Origin: Alphaproteobacteria bacterium
Lineage (GTDB): Bacteria > Pseudomonadota > Alphaproteobacteria > Rs-D84
NCBI GenBank assembly: GCA_017466525.1
Contig: JAFTTY010000009.1
Location: 1-36,151, forward strand
DNA: 36,151 nt
Reading direction: 5' to 3'
The position numbers and the translations under genes are program-made. Of this stretch, positions 5,438-13,261 are shown piece after piece (position 1 is the stretch's first letter; each line of letters begins with the position of its first letter). Below the pieces are notes generated by a model. It had not been told where the DNA came from, ran no database searches, and was given only the letters and a program-made list of their open reading frames with translations.

Positions 5438-7816
5438 ATGAAAAATAATATAAAACAACAATTTTTAGATTTACGCCAAAACACACCAAAATACATACAA
5501 TGGTTGTTGCTGGGGGTGGCATTTATTGTGGTGTTAATCTTGTTAACACTGTTGTTAGGCGGAAAGGACAAAGATGCACAGGCAGAAATAGACAAAACAA
5601 ATACAGAAATGGCAAAACTGGTCAAGGATCCTGCAAGCATTGAATGGACAGATGTATTGGTTGGTGAAAAAAAGACAGAAAAAATCAAGATTCTTTCGAA
5701 CGTCCCTGTTAAAATGCTTGATGTTAGAACAAGCAAAGACGTTAACGGATTCAGTATGACGTCAACATGCCCTGGACAGGTTACCGTAAACAAAAAGTTA
5801 GGTTGCATAATAAACGTTACATACGAACCGACAGCCGCACAAGATGCAGAAAAAGTAGATATTTACATCGATTGGCATAATGCAAACGCGACAAAGGATA
5901 TGAGGCGTACAGATGAAATTGTGGTAACCCTTAGTGCGAAATTACCCACAGAAGAAAAAAAGCCGGAACCGGCGCCAGAACCAAAACCGGAACCAGAACC
6001 TGAGCCAGAACCGGAACCAGAACCTGAGCCAGAACCAATCAAAGAAGTAGTTGATATTATTGCACCACCGATTGTGATACCAGAGCCGGAACCAGAACCG
6101 ACACCAAAACCATCAGAGGCATGTTCGGATTTTGCGTTTCCTGGGTATAATCTGTCGGGCCGTCAGATTGGTTGGATTAAACCATCTGGGGGGGCGTATA
6201 AATTTCATCCGTTTTCTGATAAAAATTGTGAAGAACCAACGGGAACATATAATCCTGATAATGGTATAATTACCGATGAAGATGGCAAAAAAATCGGTAC
6301 TGATGCAGACCATATTGGATATGCAGCATTTGTTGATGGAAAGTTGCCAGAACTGTCAAACGCGCCTGCGATTCGCACAGTAAATCGTGCACGCCAATTG
6401 GATGCCCCAACAAACAGCGGTGGTGCAGGACGCCTGGGGGCAGACGGATGGGGTGAATTTGGCAGCAAAGCGCAACCAGCACCAAAACCAGATGTCATAT
6501 TTGACACAACCGGTACAGCGGTTGTTTCAACACAGCCATATGACCGCAGCTTTGTTTTGCGTCAGTTTAAACCGATTCCAGCAACAATTGTATCTGATGT
6601 ACGCGCAGACATCAAAATGTTGCAAAGCGAAGGCTCATTGCCGGTGCGCGCGACCGTCGACAGAAATGTTTATTCTGACAATGGACGTACCGTTATTATT
6701 CCAGCAGGAACACTGTTGATGGGATATGTGACGGGCGAAATCCCGGGGCCATACAAAACAATTGGACGAATGAAAATTAATTGGTATCAGTTTATATTAC
6801 CAAACGGTGTTGAATTTAATTTTGAAGCAGGTCAGGATCCATTCTCGGCCGATGCGCAGGGTCGTGTGGGCGTACCAGGACGCGGCAGTTCGGATTATCT
6901 GGAACAGTTTGTTATGCCAATGCTGACCGCGTTTGTACCGGCAACAATTAACCTGATTAATCCGGTTGCGGATGCATTCGTAAATCAGATTGACTTGGAC
7001 AACAATACCGTTGTTCAAAGCGGAACAATGCGTTCATCTGAATTGGCAAAAAATGAAATTATTACAGCATGGAACAGCGTTGCACAGAAATTACTGGTCG
7101 ACATGATGGATAACACCGTGCCACCATTTACAATTCCGGCCGGCACACGCATAACCGTTTATTCACCGGTGGATTTACAGGTCGCATGTACAGAAGAAGG
7201 GAAAAATTGTTATTTGAGTGAGCAATCTAGAAACAAAGTCAACGATAAACGTCGTGATTGGGGTACAGAAGCTAAGAATACAGATTTAGTGCCATCAGAT
7301 GACATATCTTCATGGATTGGACAAGCACGTGCATGGCAGACAGCAGGGATTGAACAATTCTGCGAAGAAGACCCCAATGGTATAATGCGCGTTAAGGCAG
7401 ATTGCTCTGGGGAAGGAAGTGGGCAGTTAAATAGTTGTGGCGGTTATTCGTATAGCACACTGAAATTATTGTGTGAATCATTAAACTATCAATCGAAAAA
7501 GGCGTTGCAATATGACGCATATCGCGAAGATCAAAAGCAACAGTATCAACAAAAGGTCGAAGAATTGGGTGGTCCAGATTCACAACAATTTAAAGAAGAA
7601 GTACTGGGCATAAAATATGACGACGAAGGTCATGTTGTAAACCCATATGCCAACCAATCCACAGAAAAAGTAGAAGAAGTTGGATTACTGTGCGAAGACG
7701 GCACACCACCAGATGGCAACGGTTGCTGTACAGGTGAAATTTACACCGATATGGGCGAACAAGGATTTAACTGTTGCCCACAGACGGGTGGCGACTGTTT
7801 CCCACCGTTGATATAG
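5438..7816 (+). CDS. virB10: VirB10/TrbI-like protein with added domains
   Basis: VirB10 spans both membranes and senses ATPase activity in the secretion channel. The 792 residues are about twice the usual length. Order: membrane helix (22-40); a beta-rich module at about 66-160 (GEKKTEKIKILSN, CPGQVTVNKKLGCIINVTYEP) resembling ASH/choice-of-anchor-D domains; a Pro-Glu repeat (about 165-226); a short Cys-containing segment (about 228-285); and the VirB10 barrel at about 380-590 (VYSDNGRTVIIPAGTLLMGYVTG, GRMKINWYQFILPNGVEF, DAQGRVGVPG, PPFTIPAGTRITVYSPVDL). A Cys-rich tail of about 200 residues ends NGCCTGEI...FNCCPQTGGDCF. It starts 48 bases after virB9 and ends the operon. No VirB11, VirB4 or VirD4 ATPase lies nearby. 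The core assignment is strong; the roles of the extra modules are unknown. Confidence 0.88.
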   Translation: MKNNIKQQFLDLRQNTPKYIQWLLLGVAFIVVLILLTLLLGGKDKDAQAEIDKTNTEMAKLVKDPASIEWTDVLVGEKKTEKIKILSNVPVKMLDVRTSKDVNGFSMTSTCPGQVTVNKKLGCIINVTYEPTAAQDAEKVDIYIDWHNANATKDMRRTDEIVVTLSAKLPTEEKKPEPAPEPKPEPEPEPEPEPEPEPEPIKEVVDIIAPPIVIPEPEPEPTPKPSEACSDFAFPGYNLSGRQIGWIKPSGGAYKFHPFSDKNCEEPTGTYNPDNGIITDEDGKKIGTDADHIGYAAFVDGKLPELSNAPAIRTVNRARQLDAPTNSGGAGRLGADGWGEFGSKAQPAPKPDVIFDTTGTAVVSTQPYDRSFVLRQFKPIPATIVSDVRADIKMLQSEGSLPVRATVDRNVYSDNGRTVIIPAGTLLMGYVTGEIPGPYKTIGRMKINWYQFILPNGVEFNFEAGQDPFSADAQGRVGVPGRGSSDYLEQFVMPMLTAFVPATINLINPVADAFVNQIDLDNNTVVQSGTMRSSELAKNEIITAWNSVAQKLLVDMMDNTVPPFTIPAGTRITVYSPVDLQVACTEEGKNCYLSEQSRNKVNDKRRDWGTEAKNTDLVPSDDISSWIGQARAWQTAGIEQFCEEDPNGIMRVKADCSGEGSGQLNSCGGYSYSTLKLLCESLNYQSKKALQYDAYREDQKQQYQQKVEELGGPDSQQFKEEVLGIKYDDEGHVVNPYANQSTEKVEEVGLLCEDGTPPDGNGCCTGEIYTDMGEQGFNCCPQTGGDCFPPLI
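5960..6045 (+). repeat. Pro-Glu (PEPEP) coding repeat in virB10
   Basis: Tandem copies of a hexanucleotide-based unit (CCAGAACCGGAA and CCAGAACCTGAG variants) encode a run of PEPEPEP. In VirB10 proteins the Pro-rich stretch spans the periplasm. The DNA is nearly perfectly periodic, so its length could vary by slippage. Confidence 0.85.
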
Positions 7817-7835
7817 TGGCACGACAAATATAAAC

Positions 7836-7863
7836 GCCCCACCATCTGGTGGGGTTTATTTTT
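7836..7863 (+). terminator. Intrinsic terminator of the virB operon
   Basis: CCCCACC and GGTGGGG pair around ATCT and are followed by TTTATTTTTT, 20 bases after the virB10 stop. Confidence 0.9.
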
Positions 7864-8133
7864 TAGATAACCAAGGGGGTAATTTAGACCATGAAATGTT
7901 TTTATTTACATTCTTTTTTACGCGCAATGTGGCGCGTTTTTTTTTATCAAAAGACCGATATAAAGAACTGGGATTATGGTTAATTTTTCGATTCGCCAAT
8001 CAAAACAAAAATTCACAAATTTGTTTTGTTTTTCGATTCGAATTTCAACCAAAGATTGTACTGTTTTACAGGAATCTTTTCTTATTCTATATATCAATGT
8101 ATTGAACGTAAAAAACCAAAGGAGAAAGAATAC
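7864..8133 (+). other. Non-coding stretch with terminator-like hairpins and a promoter
   Basis: No convincing gene. ACGCGC (7920-7925) pairs with GCGCGT (7932-7937) before a T-run to 7945, a terminator-like hairpin. CAAAACAAA pairs with TTTGTTTTG (about 8000-8029) before TTTTTC. The 12-mer TTTTTCGATTCG occurs on both sides of that stem as a direct repeat. TTTACA (8065-8070), a 17-base spacer and TATATA (8088-8093) form a likely promoter for the gene at 8134. The region insulates the secretion operon from the small genes that follow. Confidence 0.5.
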
Positions 8134-8475
8134 ATGACATCTACGTTATCAATTACAATGCCGGAAAAATTTCAATCAGCAGAACAAATGTGGTTCTGGT
8201 TTTTATATTCAAAATCTGTGCGCAACAGTTTTTCACGCGTACATACACGTCCAACACGCAGACCGTGCGAAATACTGGATGTCGAAACACTGATAACAAA
8301 ATTGTATTTATCTGGGAAATTAACAGATGAGCAATTATCTGTGATGAAAGAATTTGGCGACAAACGACGTGCACCACATCAATATATTTGGAATGAAAAT
8401 CGCGCGGCACAGCAATGGACAACTGCAATGTCTGTTTTACACGATGCATGCATAAAACGTGGCTGGATTGAATAA
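8134..8475 (+). CDS. Hypothetical protein, 113 aa
   Basis: I do not recognise the family. ATG 8134 has GGAG nine bases upstream and a promoter 40 bases before it, so the start is well supported; the longer frame reaching back to 8026 runs through that promoter. The product is soluble, basic and probably helical. It is notable for the aromatic cluster EQMWFWFLYSKSVRNSFSRV (about 17-36), the basic THTRPTRRPCEILD-like segment after it, and a Trp-containing C-terminus ending IKRGWIE. No membrane helix or signal peptide is present. It precedes another orphan of equal size (48-base gap). The size and basic character would suit a nucleic-acid-binding or phage-derived protein, but that is a guess. 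Confidence 0.75.
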   Translation: MTSTLSITMPEKFQSAEQMWFWFLYSKSVRNSFSRVHTRPTRRPCEILDVETLITKLYLSGKLTDEQLSVMKEFGDKRRAPHQYIWNENRAAQQWTTAMSVLHDACIKRGWIE

Positions 8476-8479
8476 CAAA

Positions 8480-8503
8480 CCACCCCCCTACAACGGGGGG
8501 GGG
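8480..8503 (+). other. C-run/G-run hairpin between two orphan genes
   Basis: CCCCCC pairs with a run of nine G around a short loop in the 47-base gap. It is followed by ACTTTAAAGG, not by a T-run, and that AAAGG is the binding site of the next gene. It may limit translation or weakly attenuate transcription. Confidence 0.4.
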
Positions 8504-8522
8504 ACTTTAAAGGATTTATAAA

Positions 8523-8867
8523 ATGATAATCGTTGCGTTTTCTGATAAAACATCAAAAATTTTACCACACGTGTTCTGTGGGAAATGGAAACACGTTGCA
8601 CCAATTGTTGCAGTAAACGACAATCTGATTATGTATCAGTTTGTACGCTGTGGGCGCGTTGAAAAAATAAGTTTAAAAATGCGTGATATAAAAATCCTGC
8701 AATCGTATGGATGGCGGTTTGTATATTTGCCATGCGCCCTGCCCCATGATTTTAACCCAAAAGATGCAAAAACATGTGTTGAAATGACCAAGCGCGCCAT
8801 TGGAATTCGGTGCTGGCATATGCAAACGCCGGGGGCATTATTTCGGCATTTGTTGCGGGGCGGATGA
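8523..8867 (+). CDS. Hypothetical protein, 114 aa
   Basis: Unrecognised. It starts MIIVAFSDKTSKILPHVFCG, with AAAGG nine bases before the ATG. The mixed alpha/beta pattern has four Cys spread out (near 19, 43, 76 and 85, plus another near 97), His residues and a basic C-terminus (TPGALFRHLLRGG). The segment LPCALPHDFNPKDAKTC is distinctive. The strings of hydrophobic beta strands (IIVAF, WRFVYLP) suggest a compact globular fold. The last 30 bases overlap head-on with the minus-strand gene ending at 8838. Confidence 0.7.
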   Translation: MIIVAFSDKTSKILPHVFCGKWKHVAPIVAVNDNLIMYQFVRCGRVEKISLKMRDIKILQSYGWRFVYLPCALPHDFNPKDAKTCVEMTKRAIGIRCWHMQTPGALFRHLLRGG

Positions 8868-9047
8868 TTTTGTGGACGGGGTGTGATATTTTCGCATTCT
8901 GTAATTATTTTCACGATTAAACACATCTTCCAGCACCGACATTGTTGATTGCAATTGCAGATACGCCTGGTATACCGCGTGAATTGCATCGGCGCGTGTT
9001 GGACGACCTGTTGGTTTCTTTGGCGGTTTTGCGATATGCAGTCCCAT
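8838..9047 (-). CDS. Small hypothetical protein, 69 aa, behind an RNA terminator
   Basis: ATG 9047 is preceded by AAAGGGGA, an excellent binding site six bases away, so translation is likely. The N-terminus IAKPPKKPTGRPTRADAIHA is basic, with a GRPT motif like those opening small terminase or DNA-binding proteins. A helix follows (VYQAYLQLQSTMSVLEDVFN) and then a polar tail. The T-run of an intrinsic terminator ends 24 bases before the start, and no promoter lies between, so expression would need read-through from the RNA at 9071-9243. Its 3' end overlaps the opposing gene by 30 bases. Function unknown. Confidence 0.55.
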   Translation of the reverse strand: MGLHIAKPPKKPTGRPTRADAIHAVYQAYLQLQSTMSVLEDVFNRENNYRMRKYHTPSTKSSAPQQMPK

Positions 9048-9070
9048 TAAAATCCCCTTTGGTTAACATG

Positions 9071-9243
9071 AAAAAAACCGCCAGAGATAAAATCAAAAGC
9101 GGTTGGAGTTTTAGAACAACTAAAGGAATTGCGTGCCTTATTCGGTATATTCGGCACACTCCAACCACGGGTTGGATTTCATCTAAATTAATCAGATGCC
9201 TTTAGAGGGGTTCTAAAGCCCCACATTGGCAACACGCCAATGC
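9071..9243 (-). ncRNA. Candidate structured RNA / attenuator leader
   Basis: The RNA is bounded by a consensus-like promoter (9250-9278) and by a terminator, AACCGC/GCGGTT (9104-9099 with 9081-9076) before seven T. It contains a 5' hairpin CATTGGC/GCCAATG (9242-9236, 9230-9224), a CATCT/AGATG hairpin, a TCCAACC/GGTTGGA hairpin (9176-9170, 9166-9160), GTGCC/GGCAC, and a closing helix CTAAAGG/CCTTTAG (9205-9199, 9126-9120). Segment 9109-9099 can pair with 9168-9158 over 11 bases, or form the terminator. Segment 9117-9105 can pair with 9222-9210 over 12 of 13 bases. Mutually exclusive folds next to a terminator and a following ribosome binding site suggest a riboswitch-like attenuator. I recognise no known class: no SRP, tmRNA or 6S hallmarks. 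Confidence 0.6.
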
Positions 9244-9249
9244 ATGCAT

Positions 9250-9278
9250 ATTATATCAATATAATTTTTCATATTCAA
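9250..9278 (-). promoter_or_regulatory. Promoter of the candidate RNA
   Basis: TTGAAT (9278-9273), exactly 17 bases, then TATAAT (9255-9250) on the minus strand. It lies just after the yidC terminator, so the RNA is an independent unit starting near 9243-9245. Confidence 0.8.
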
Positions 9279-9293
9279 TCATTATTGAATAAT

Positions 9294-9320
9294 AAAAAAT
9301 CCCCCAATCAGGGGGGGATT
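9294..9320 (-). terminator. Intrinsic terminator after yidC
   Basis: On the minus strand AAATCCCCC and GGGGGATTT pair around a short loop and are followed by TTTTTTATT, immediately after the yidC stop. The stem is symmetric enough to work on both strands. Confidence 0.9.
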
Positions 9321-9321
9321 T

Positions 9322-10887
9322 TTATTTCGTTTTACGCTTTATCATTTCCATCTGGATAATACCGAATATGTTCGATACCGTCCAATACAGTACCAAGCCC
9401 GCCGGCATCCACGCAAACATTACCGTGAACAACAATGGCATCCAACGCATCATTCGCTGGGTCTGGGCCATGGCGTCATTGCCAGATGTGTTCTTGGTAT
9501 TTGATGACTGTAAATACTGTTGCAGCCACATTGTTGCACCCATCAATACAGGCAGGATAAAGTATGGGTCCATCGCCGCCAAATCAGATATCCACAAGAA
9601 ATGTGCGCTGCGCATTTGAACAGATACCAATAACGCCTTGTACAATGCAAAGAAGATTGGAATCTGAATCAACATTGGCAAACAACCCGACATTGGTGAT
9701 GTCTTGTGCGTTTGATACAATTTCATCATTTCCATTTGCAGACGCATTTTGTCGTTGGCATACAATTTCTGGATACGCTGTAATTCTGGTTGCATTTTCT
9801 GCATTGTTGCCATTGAAACATATGATTTGCGCGTTAATGGCCACATCAATAAGCGCAACAAAATGGTCATGATGATAATTGCCAAACCATAATTCATAAC
9901 AACAGAATTAATCCCGTTTAACACCCACAACATTGGACGCGCCAAGAACCAGAACCATCCGTAATCGACCGTTTCGGCGATACCGGCGATTGATTTTTCC
10001 GCCGCGTTTAAGACATCTTGGTCGCGTGGTCCAACAAAGGCACGCGTTGTGATTGTATGTGATGCGCCCGGTGCAATTGATACCGCCGCAGCAGCAACAT
10101 CAGCATGATATTTATCATCTGATTTCTTTATACGAATTGTTTGATCAGGACTGTCCAATGATACAACTGTTTCCCAGTACTGGTCTGTGAAACCTGCAAA
10201 TCCATTCGTTGTCGAATAGGCGTATGACTTTTTTTCCAGACTGGTCCATGTTTCTTGTTCAATGTCAGAATTTACATATGCAATTGCACCAGTGTTTACG
10301 CCAGAACTGGATTTCATGTCATTTTCACGAACAATACGCGCATATGGCGCAAATGTCACATTGGCGCGACCGGTATTCTTAATCGTATCCGTCACGGTTA
10401 TGATATAACCGTCTGTTGTGATTTTGCGTTCAAATTCAACACCATCAGAATTACGCCAAGTATATGTGTCGTCTTGTTCTTTCCATACAGTTGTTGAAAC
10501 AGGTGCCGTTGTGCCGGTTGCGACGTATCCAACCTCTATAAAATCTTTATCGCCACCCAATAATGTGACCAAATCTGTTGAATCAGGCGCGACTGTAAAA
10601 TTTGATAATTTTACATCATTGATACGCAGTCCTTGAACCGTGGCAGAAACCATATCTGATGAAATCGCGCGCGTTGGAACCGCAGACAAATCTTCGACCA
10701 CAACGTTTTCATTTGTGACATCACGAACGGTCTTTGGCGTCATTAAAACACCAATAAACCACCAGGCCGCCATAAAGACCAATGTCCACCATAAAATACG
10801 CGAAAAAGATGCGCGCGGTTTCGCAGCGTCTTGTTTCGCGCGCCACTGATTAAATCCAGAATTTTGGTTATCTAAATATTTTACCAT
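9322..10887 (-). CDS. yidC: Membrane protein insertase YidC
   Basis: YidC inserts inner-membrane proteins alone or with SecYEG. The ATG at 10887, one base after the lspA stop and nine bases after AAAGGTG, gives 521 residues; an earlier GTG would overlap lspA. An N-terminal helix (about 30-50) is followed by a periplasmic beta-sandwich domain (about 60-310). The conserved core of five helices starts at LARPMLWVLNGI and includes MTILLRLLMWPLTRKSYVSM, the cytoplasmic hairpin MQPELQRIQKLYANDKMRLQ, and GCLPMLIQIPIFFALYKAL. It ends with a basic tail (MIKRKTK). The rnpA-rpmH partners are not nearby; here lspA is the operon partner. Confidence 0.97.
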   Translation of the reverse strand: MVKYLDNQNSGFNQWRAKQDAAKPRASFSRILWWTLVFMAAWWFIGVLMTPKTVRDVTNENVVVEDLSAVPTRAISSDMVSATVQGLRINDVKLSNFTVAPDSTDLVTLLGGDKDFIEVGYVATGTTAPVSTTVWKEQDDTYTWRNSDGVEFERKITTDGYIITVTDTIKNTGRANVTFAPYARIVRENDMKSSSGVNTGAIAYVNSDIEQETWTSLEKKSYAYSTTNGFAGFTDQYWETVVSLDSPDQTIRIKKSDDKYHADVAAAAVSIAPGASHTITTRAFVGPRDQDVLNAAEKSIAGIAETVDYGWFWFLARPMLWVLNGINSVVMNYGLAIIIMTILLRLLMWPLTRKSYVSMATMQKMQPELQRIQKLYANDKMRLQMEMMKLYQTHKTSPMSGCLPMLIQIPIFFALYKALLVSVQMRSAHFLWISDLAAMDPYFILPVLMGATMWLQQYLQSSNTKNTSGNDAMAQTQRMMRWMPLLFTVMFAWMPAGLVLYWTVSNIFGIIQMEMIKRKTK

Positions 10888-10888
10888 A

Positions 10889-11425
10889 CTATTTTTCACC
10901 TTTGATTGTTTTTAAACATTTACGACGCGCAATGTACCAATTTAGCAAATACAAACCAACGCCAATTACAATACACATGTCTGCAATATTAAATGCAGGC
11001 CAATGATAGCCACCAATATGAAAATCTAAGAAATCAACGACCGCACCAAAACGAATTCTATCAATCAAATTACCAATCGCACCGCCGGCAACCAATGCCA
11101 ATGGCACACGTTCATAATCACGGGCGCGCGTAAACAAATAATGCAAAATAAAGCCAATTATAAAACTGGTCGCGACAACCAATATAATCGGCGCAGATTC
11201 GCCCATCGCACGAAACAATGAAAATGATGTCCCAGGGTTCCATGTAAACACAACATTGAAAAAGTCAAATACATGCGCCATTAAGTACGGCACAGGTACA
11301 ATTGACCAAAAATGACCATGCAATGGAATTGTATCTGTGATTAAATATAACAAAATCCCCTTGGACACCTGGTCCAGGATTATCGCGCCGAATATTATCG
11401 ATAATATTAATGCAATTTTTTTCAT
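10889..11425 (-). CDS. lspA: Lipoprotein signal peptidase (signal peptidase II)
   Basis: LspA is the inner-membrane aspartyl protease that removes signal peptides from diacylglyceryl-modified prolipoproteins. The product has 178 residues and four hydrophobic helices. Both catalytic blocks are visible: GGAIGNLIDRIRFGAVVDFLDF, and WPAFNIADMCIVIG with the second Asp. The start follows AAGG by nine bases, and a terminator upstream separates it from the antiporter gene, so lspA-yidC form their own unit. A likely substrate in the window is the lipoprotein at 30819. Confidence 0.96.
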   Translation of the reverse strand: MKKIALILSIIFGAIILDQVSKGILLYLITDTIPLHGHFWSIVPVPYLMAHVFDFFNVVFTWNPGTSFSLFRAMGESAPIILVVATSFIIGFILHYLFTRARDYERVPLALVAGGAIGNLIDRIRFGAVVDFLDFHIGGYHWPAFNIADMCIVIGVGLYLLNWYIARRKCLKTIKGEK

Positions 11426-11485
11426 ATGTTATGCCTTCCCATATTAAGTATGATAAAATATAACAAGTTGTATTATCAAAAGCAA

Positions 11486-11509
11486 ATAAAAAGTCCCCAT
11501 TTTGGGGAC
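11486..11509 (-). terminator. Intrinsic terminator after the antiporter gene
   Basis: GTCCCC and GGGGAC pair around a five-base loop and are followed by TTTTTATTT on the minus strand, eight bases after the stop at 11518. Confidence 0.92.
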
Positions 11510-11517
11510 CTGTTTAA

Positions 11518-13227
11518 TTAATCATTTTTATCAGAAACAATCGTTGCCAGCGCCGAATAATTGTTATCACGCATGTCATATAACATCCCATCTATTCTGT
11601 GTTCTGAAACACCCAAATAATCTAGTACGCTGTAGCCTAAGAAGAATGATGATTCAATTGTTTCTGGCATGGCAGTTTCAATACCTTCGCGCATTAACAT
11701 CTGGGAATCTGCCAAGTTACGCGCGCGGGCAAAAATTTTGACCCGTGGGGCAATTTCCTTGATTGCAATGATTGTCTTGCGTGCGGTTCCGGCATTATCC
11801 AATGCAACAACAACCGAACGAACACGACGTGGCTGCATACCAAATTCGCGCAGAACGTCAATGTTTGTGCAATCGCCATAAACAACATTAAATCCACGTT
11901 CACGTCCCATCATAACCGAACTAACATCCAGGTCGATGGCAACATACGGTATTTTTTGTGCGTCCAGCATCTGGCAAATAATTTGTCCAACACGACCAAA
12001 ACCACAAACAATAACATCTGGCTTTATATTTTCATCTGCATCATCCAATGTACGTGGATGACGCTGGGGGAATAATTTACCCTTGCGCTGAAGATAATCA
12101 TGCAAACATATTAACAATGGGGTTGCCATAATAGACAAAATTATTATCGCAGTTAGAACTTCGTCATGCCCCGCAGGGATTGCATTAATTCCGCTGGTCT
12201 TCATCGTCTGCAACATCAGCAGTGCAAATTCACCACCCTGGGCCAATATTAAGGAAATCATAAACGCATCCGGTATGGCAACACCACGAACGCGCGCAAC
12301 CATAAATATCGCAAAGAACTTTATCGCGATTAAACCAATTAAACCAATGACAACCATATACCAGTGTTGCCCCAAGAATGGCAGATTCAACCCCATACCC
12401 AAGGATATAAAGAAAAACGCCAAGAACAATGTTGCATACGGTTCAATGCGTGCAGTTATCTGGTGACGGTATATTGTTTCAGACATTAACATACCCGCCA
12501 AGAACGCACCCAAACCTGCCGGCAAACCTAATAAATCCAACAGTACCGCCCAGATTACAATGTTTAACATGACGGCCAGCAGAAAAGCCTCTTTGGATTT
12601 TAATTTTGCAACATGACGGAACAATGGCGTCATAATAAAACGACCAATAATAACCACAGATAAAACCAACGTCACAGATATTACCGCAACATCAATCGCC
12701 GTGGCGCCCAAACTGAAAGACCGCCCAGCAAACGCAGGCAACATTGCCAACAATGGAATAGACAACAAATCTTGGAATAACAATATGGAAAAAGTCTGAC
12801 GCCCCATTGACGTGTTTAACTGATTCCTGTCTGTTAATATTTGCATATCGGCAGATGTACTGGACATTGCCAACATCATCGCCACCATAATACAACCCAA
12901 TGTTGTCCAAGGCGTTGTTGCAAATAATATCGGGAACAGCATTACTGCGACCATTAAAACCTGGGTCGCACCAAAACCAAAAATCGTGCGACGTAGACGC
13001 CATAAACGCTTTATATTAATTTCAAGTCCAATACTGAACCACAAGAACATAATTCCCAAGTCACCTAAAAAAGTCCACGTGTCAGACAATTCGAAAAAAT
13101 TAAAAACATATGGTCCAGACAAAACACCCGCCATCAAGAATGCAACCAATGCACCAATCTTGGCAACACGCAATAAATAAACCAGGACAAAAACAATTGC
13201 AAAAAATGCAAGCAGTGATAGTGACAT
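11518..13227 (-). CDS. CPA2-family cation:proton antiporter (KefB/YbaL-like)
   Basis: The protein is a monovalent cation/proton antiporter or glutathione-type K+ efflux protein of the inner membrane. The start at 13227 (MSLSLLAFFAIVF, after GAGAG) gives 569 residues. The longer frame to 13371 runs into rsmA and has no membrane logic. Residues 1-380 hold about 12 helices with GALVAFLMAGVLSGP, SSTSADMQIL and LILAQGGEFALLML. Residues 405-530 form a TrkA-N/RCK Rossmann domain with VIVCGFGRVGQIICQML and an acidic beta-strand end (VAIDLD), followed by VYGDCTN. No regulatory ancillary subunit is seen. Substrate not determinable. Last gene of the dacF-recR-rsmA run. Confidence 0.9.
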   Translation of the reverse strand: MSLSLLAFFAIVFVLVYLLRVAKIGALVAFLMAGVLSGPYVFNFFELSDTWTFLGDLGIMFLWFSIGLEINIKRLWRLRRTIFGFGATQVLMVAVMLFPILFATTPWTTLGCIMVAMMLAMSSTSADMQILTDRNQLNTSMGRQTFSILLFQDLLSIPLLAMLPAFAGRSFSLGATAIDVAVISVTLVLSVVIIGRFIMTPLFRHVAKLKSKEAFLLAVMLNIVIWAVLLDLLGLPAGLGAFLAGMLMSETIYRHQITARIEPYATLFLAFFFISLGMGLNLPFLGQHWYMVVIGLIGLIAIKFFAIFMVARVRGVAIPDAFMISLILAQGGEFALLMLQTMKTSGINAIPAGHDEVLTAIIILSIMATPLLICLHDYLQRKGKLFPQRHPRTLDDADENIKPDVIVCGFGRVGQIICQMLDAQKIPYVAIDLDVSSVMMGRERGFNVVYGDCTNIDVLREFGMQPRRVRSVVVALDNAGTARKTIIAIKEIAPRVKIFARARNLADSQMLMREGIETAMPETIESSFFLGYSVLDYLGVSEHRIDGMLYDMRDNNYSALATIVSDKND

Positions 13228-13261
13228 GTTCTCTCTCTTCTGTTTCCCGTGTACAATTTGA

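Noticed and set aside
5960..6045. CRISPR-like or intergenic tandem repeat
   Set aside because: It is in frame and encodes the Pro-Glu stretch of VirB10.
6205..6507. Minus-strand ORF of 100 codons inside virB10
   Set aside because: Antisense shadow of a well-supported gene, without a binding site or recognisable product.
7891..7983. 30-codon leader peptide MKCFYLHSF...
   Set aside because: The binding site is 13 bases away, a terminator-like hairpin lies inside the ORF, and the composition is that of AT-rich non-coding DNA.
9099..9222. Plus-strand reading resembling a CRISPR repeat/anti-repeat (GTTTTAGAAC against GTTCTAAAG)
   Set aside because: No array, spacers or cas genes are present, and the promoter and terminator point to the minus strand. 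The similarity is better explained by RNA helices.
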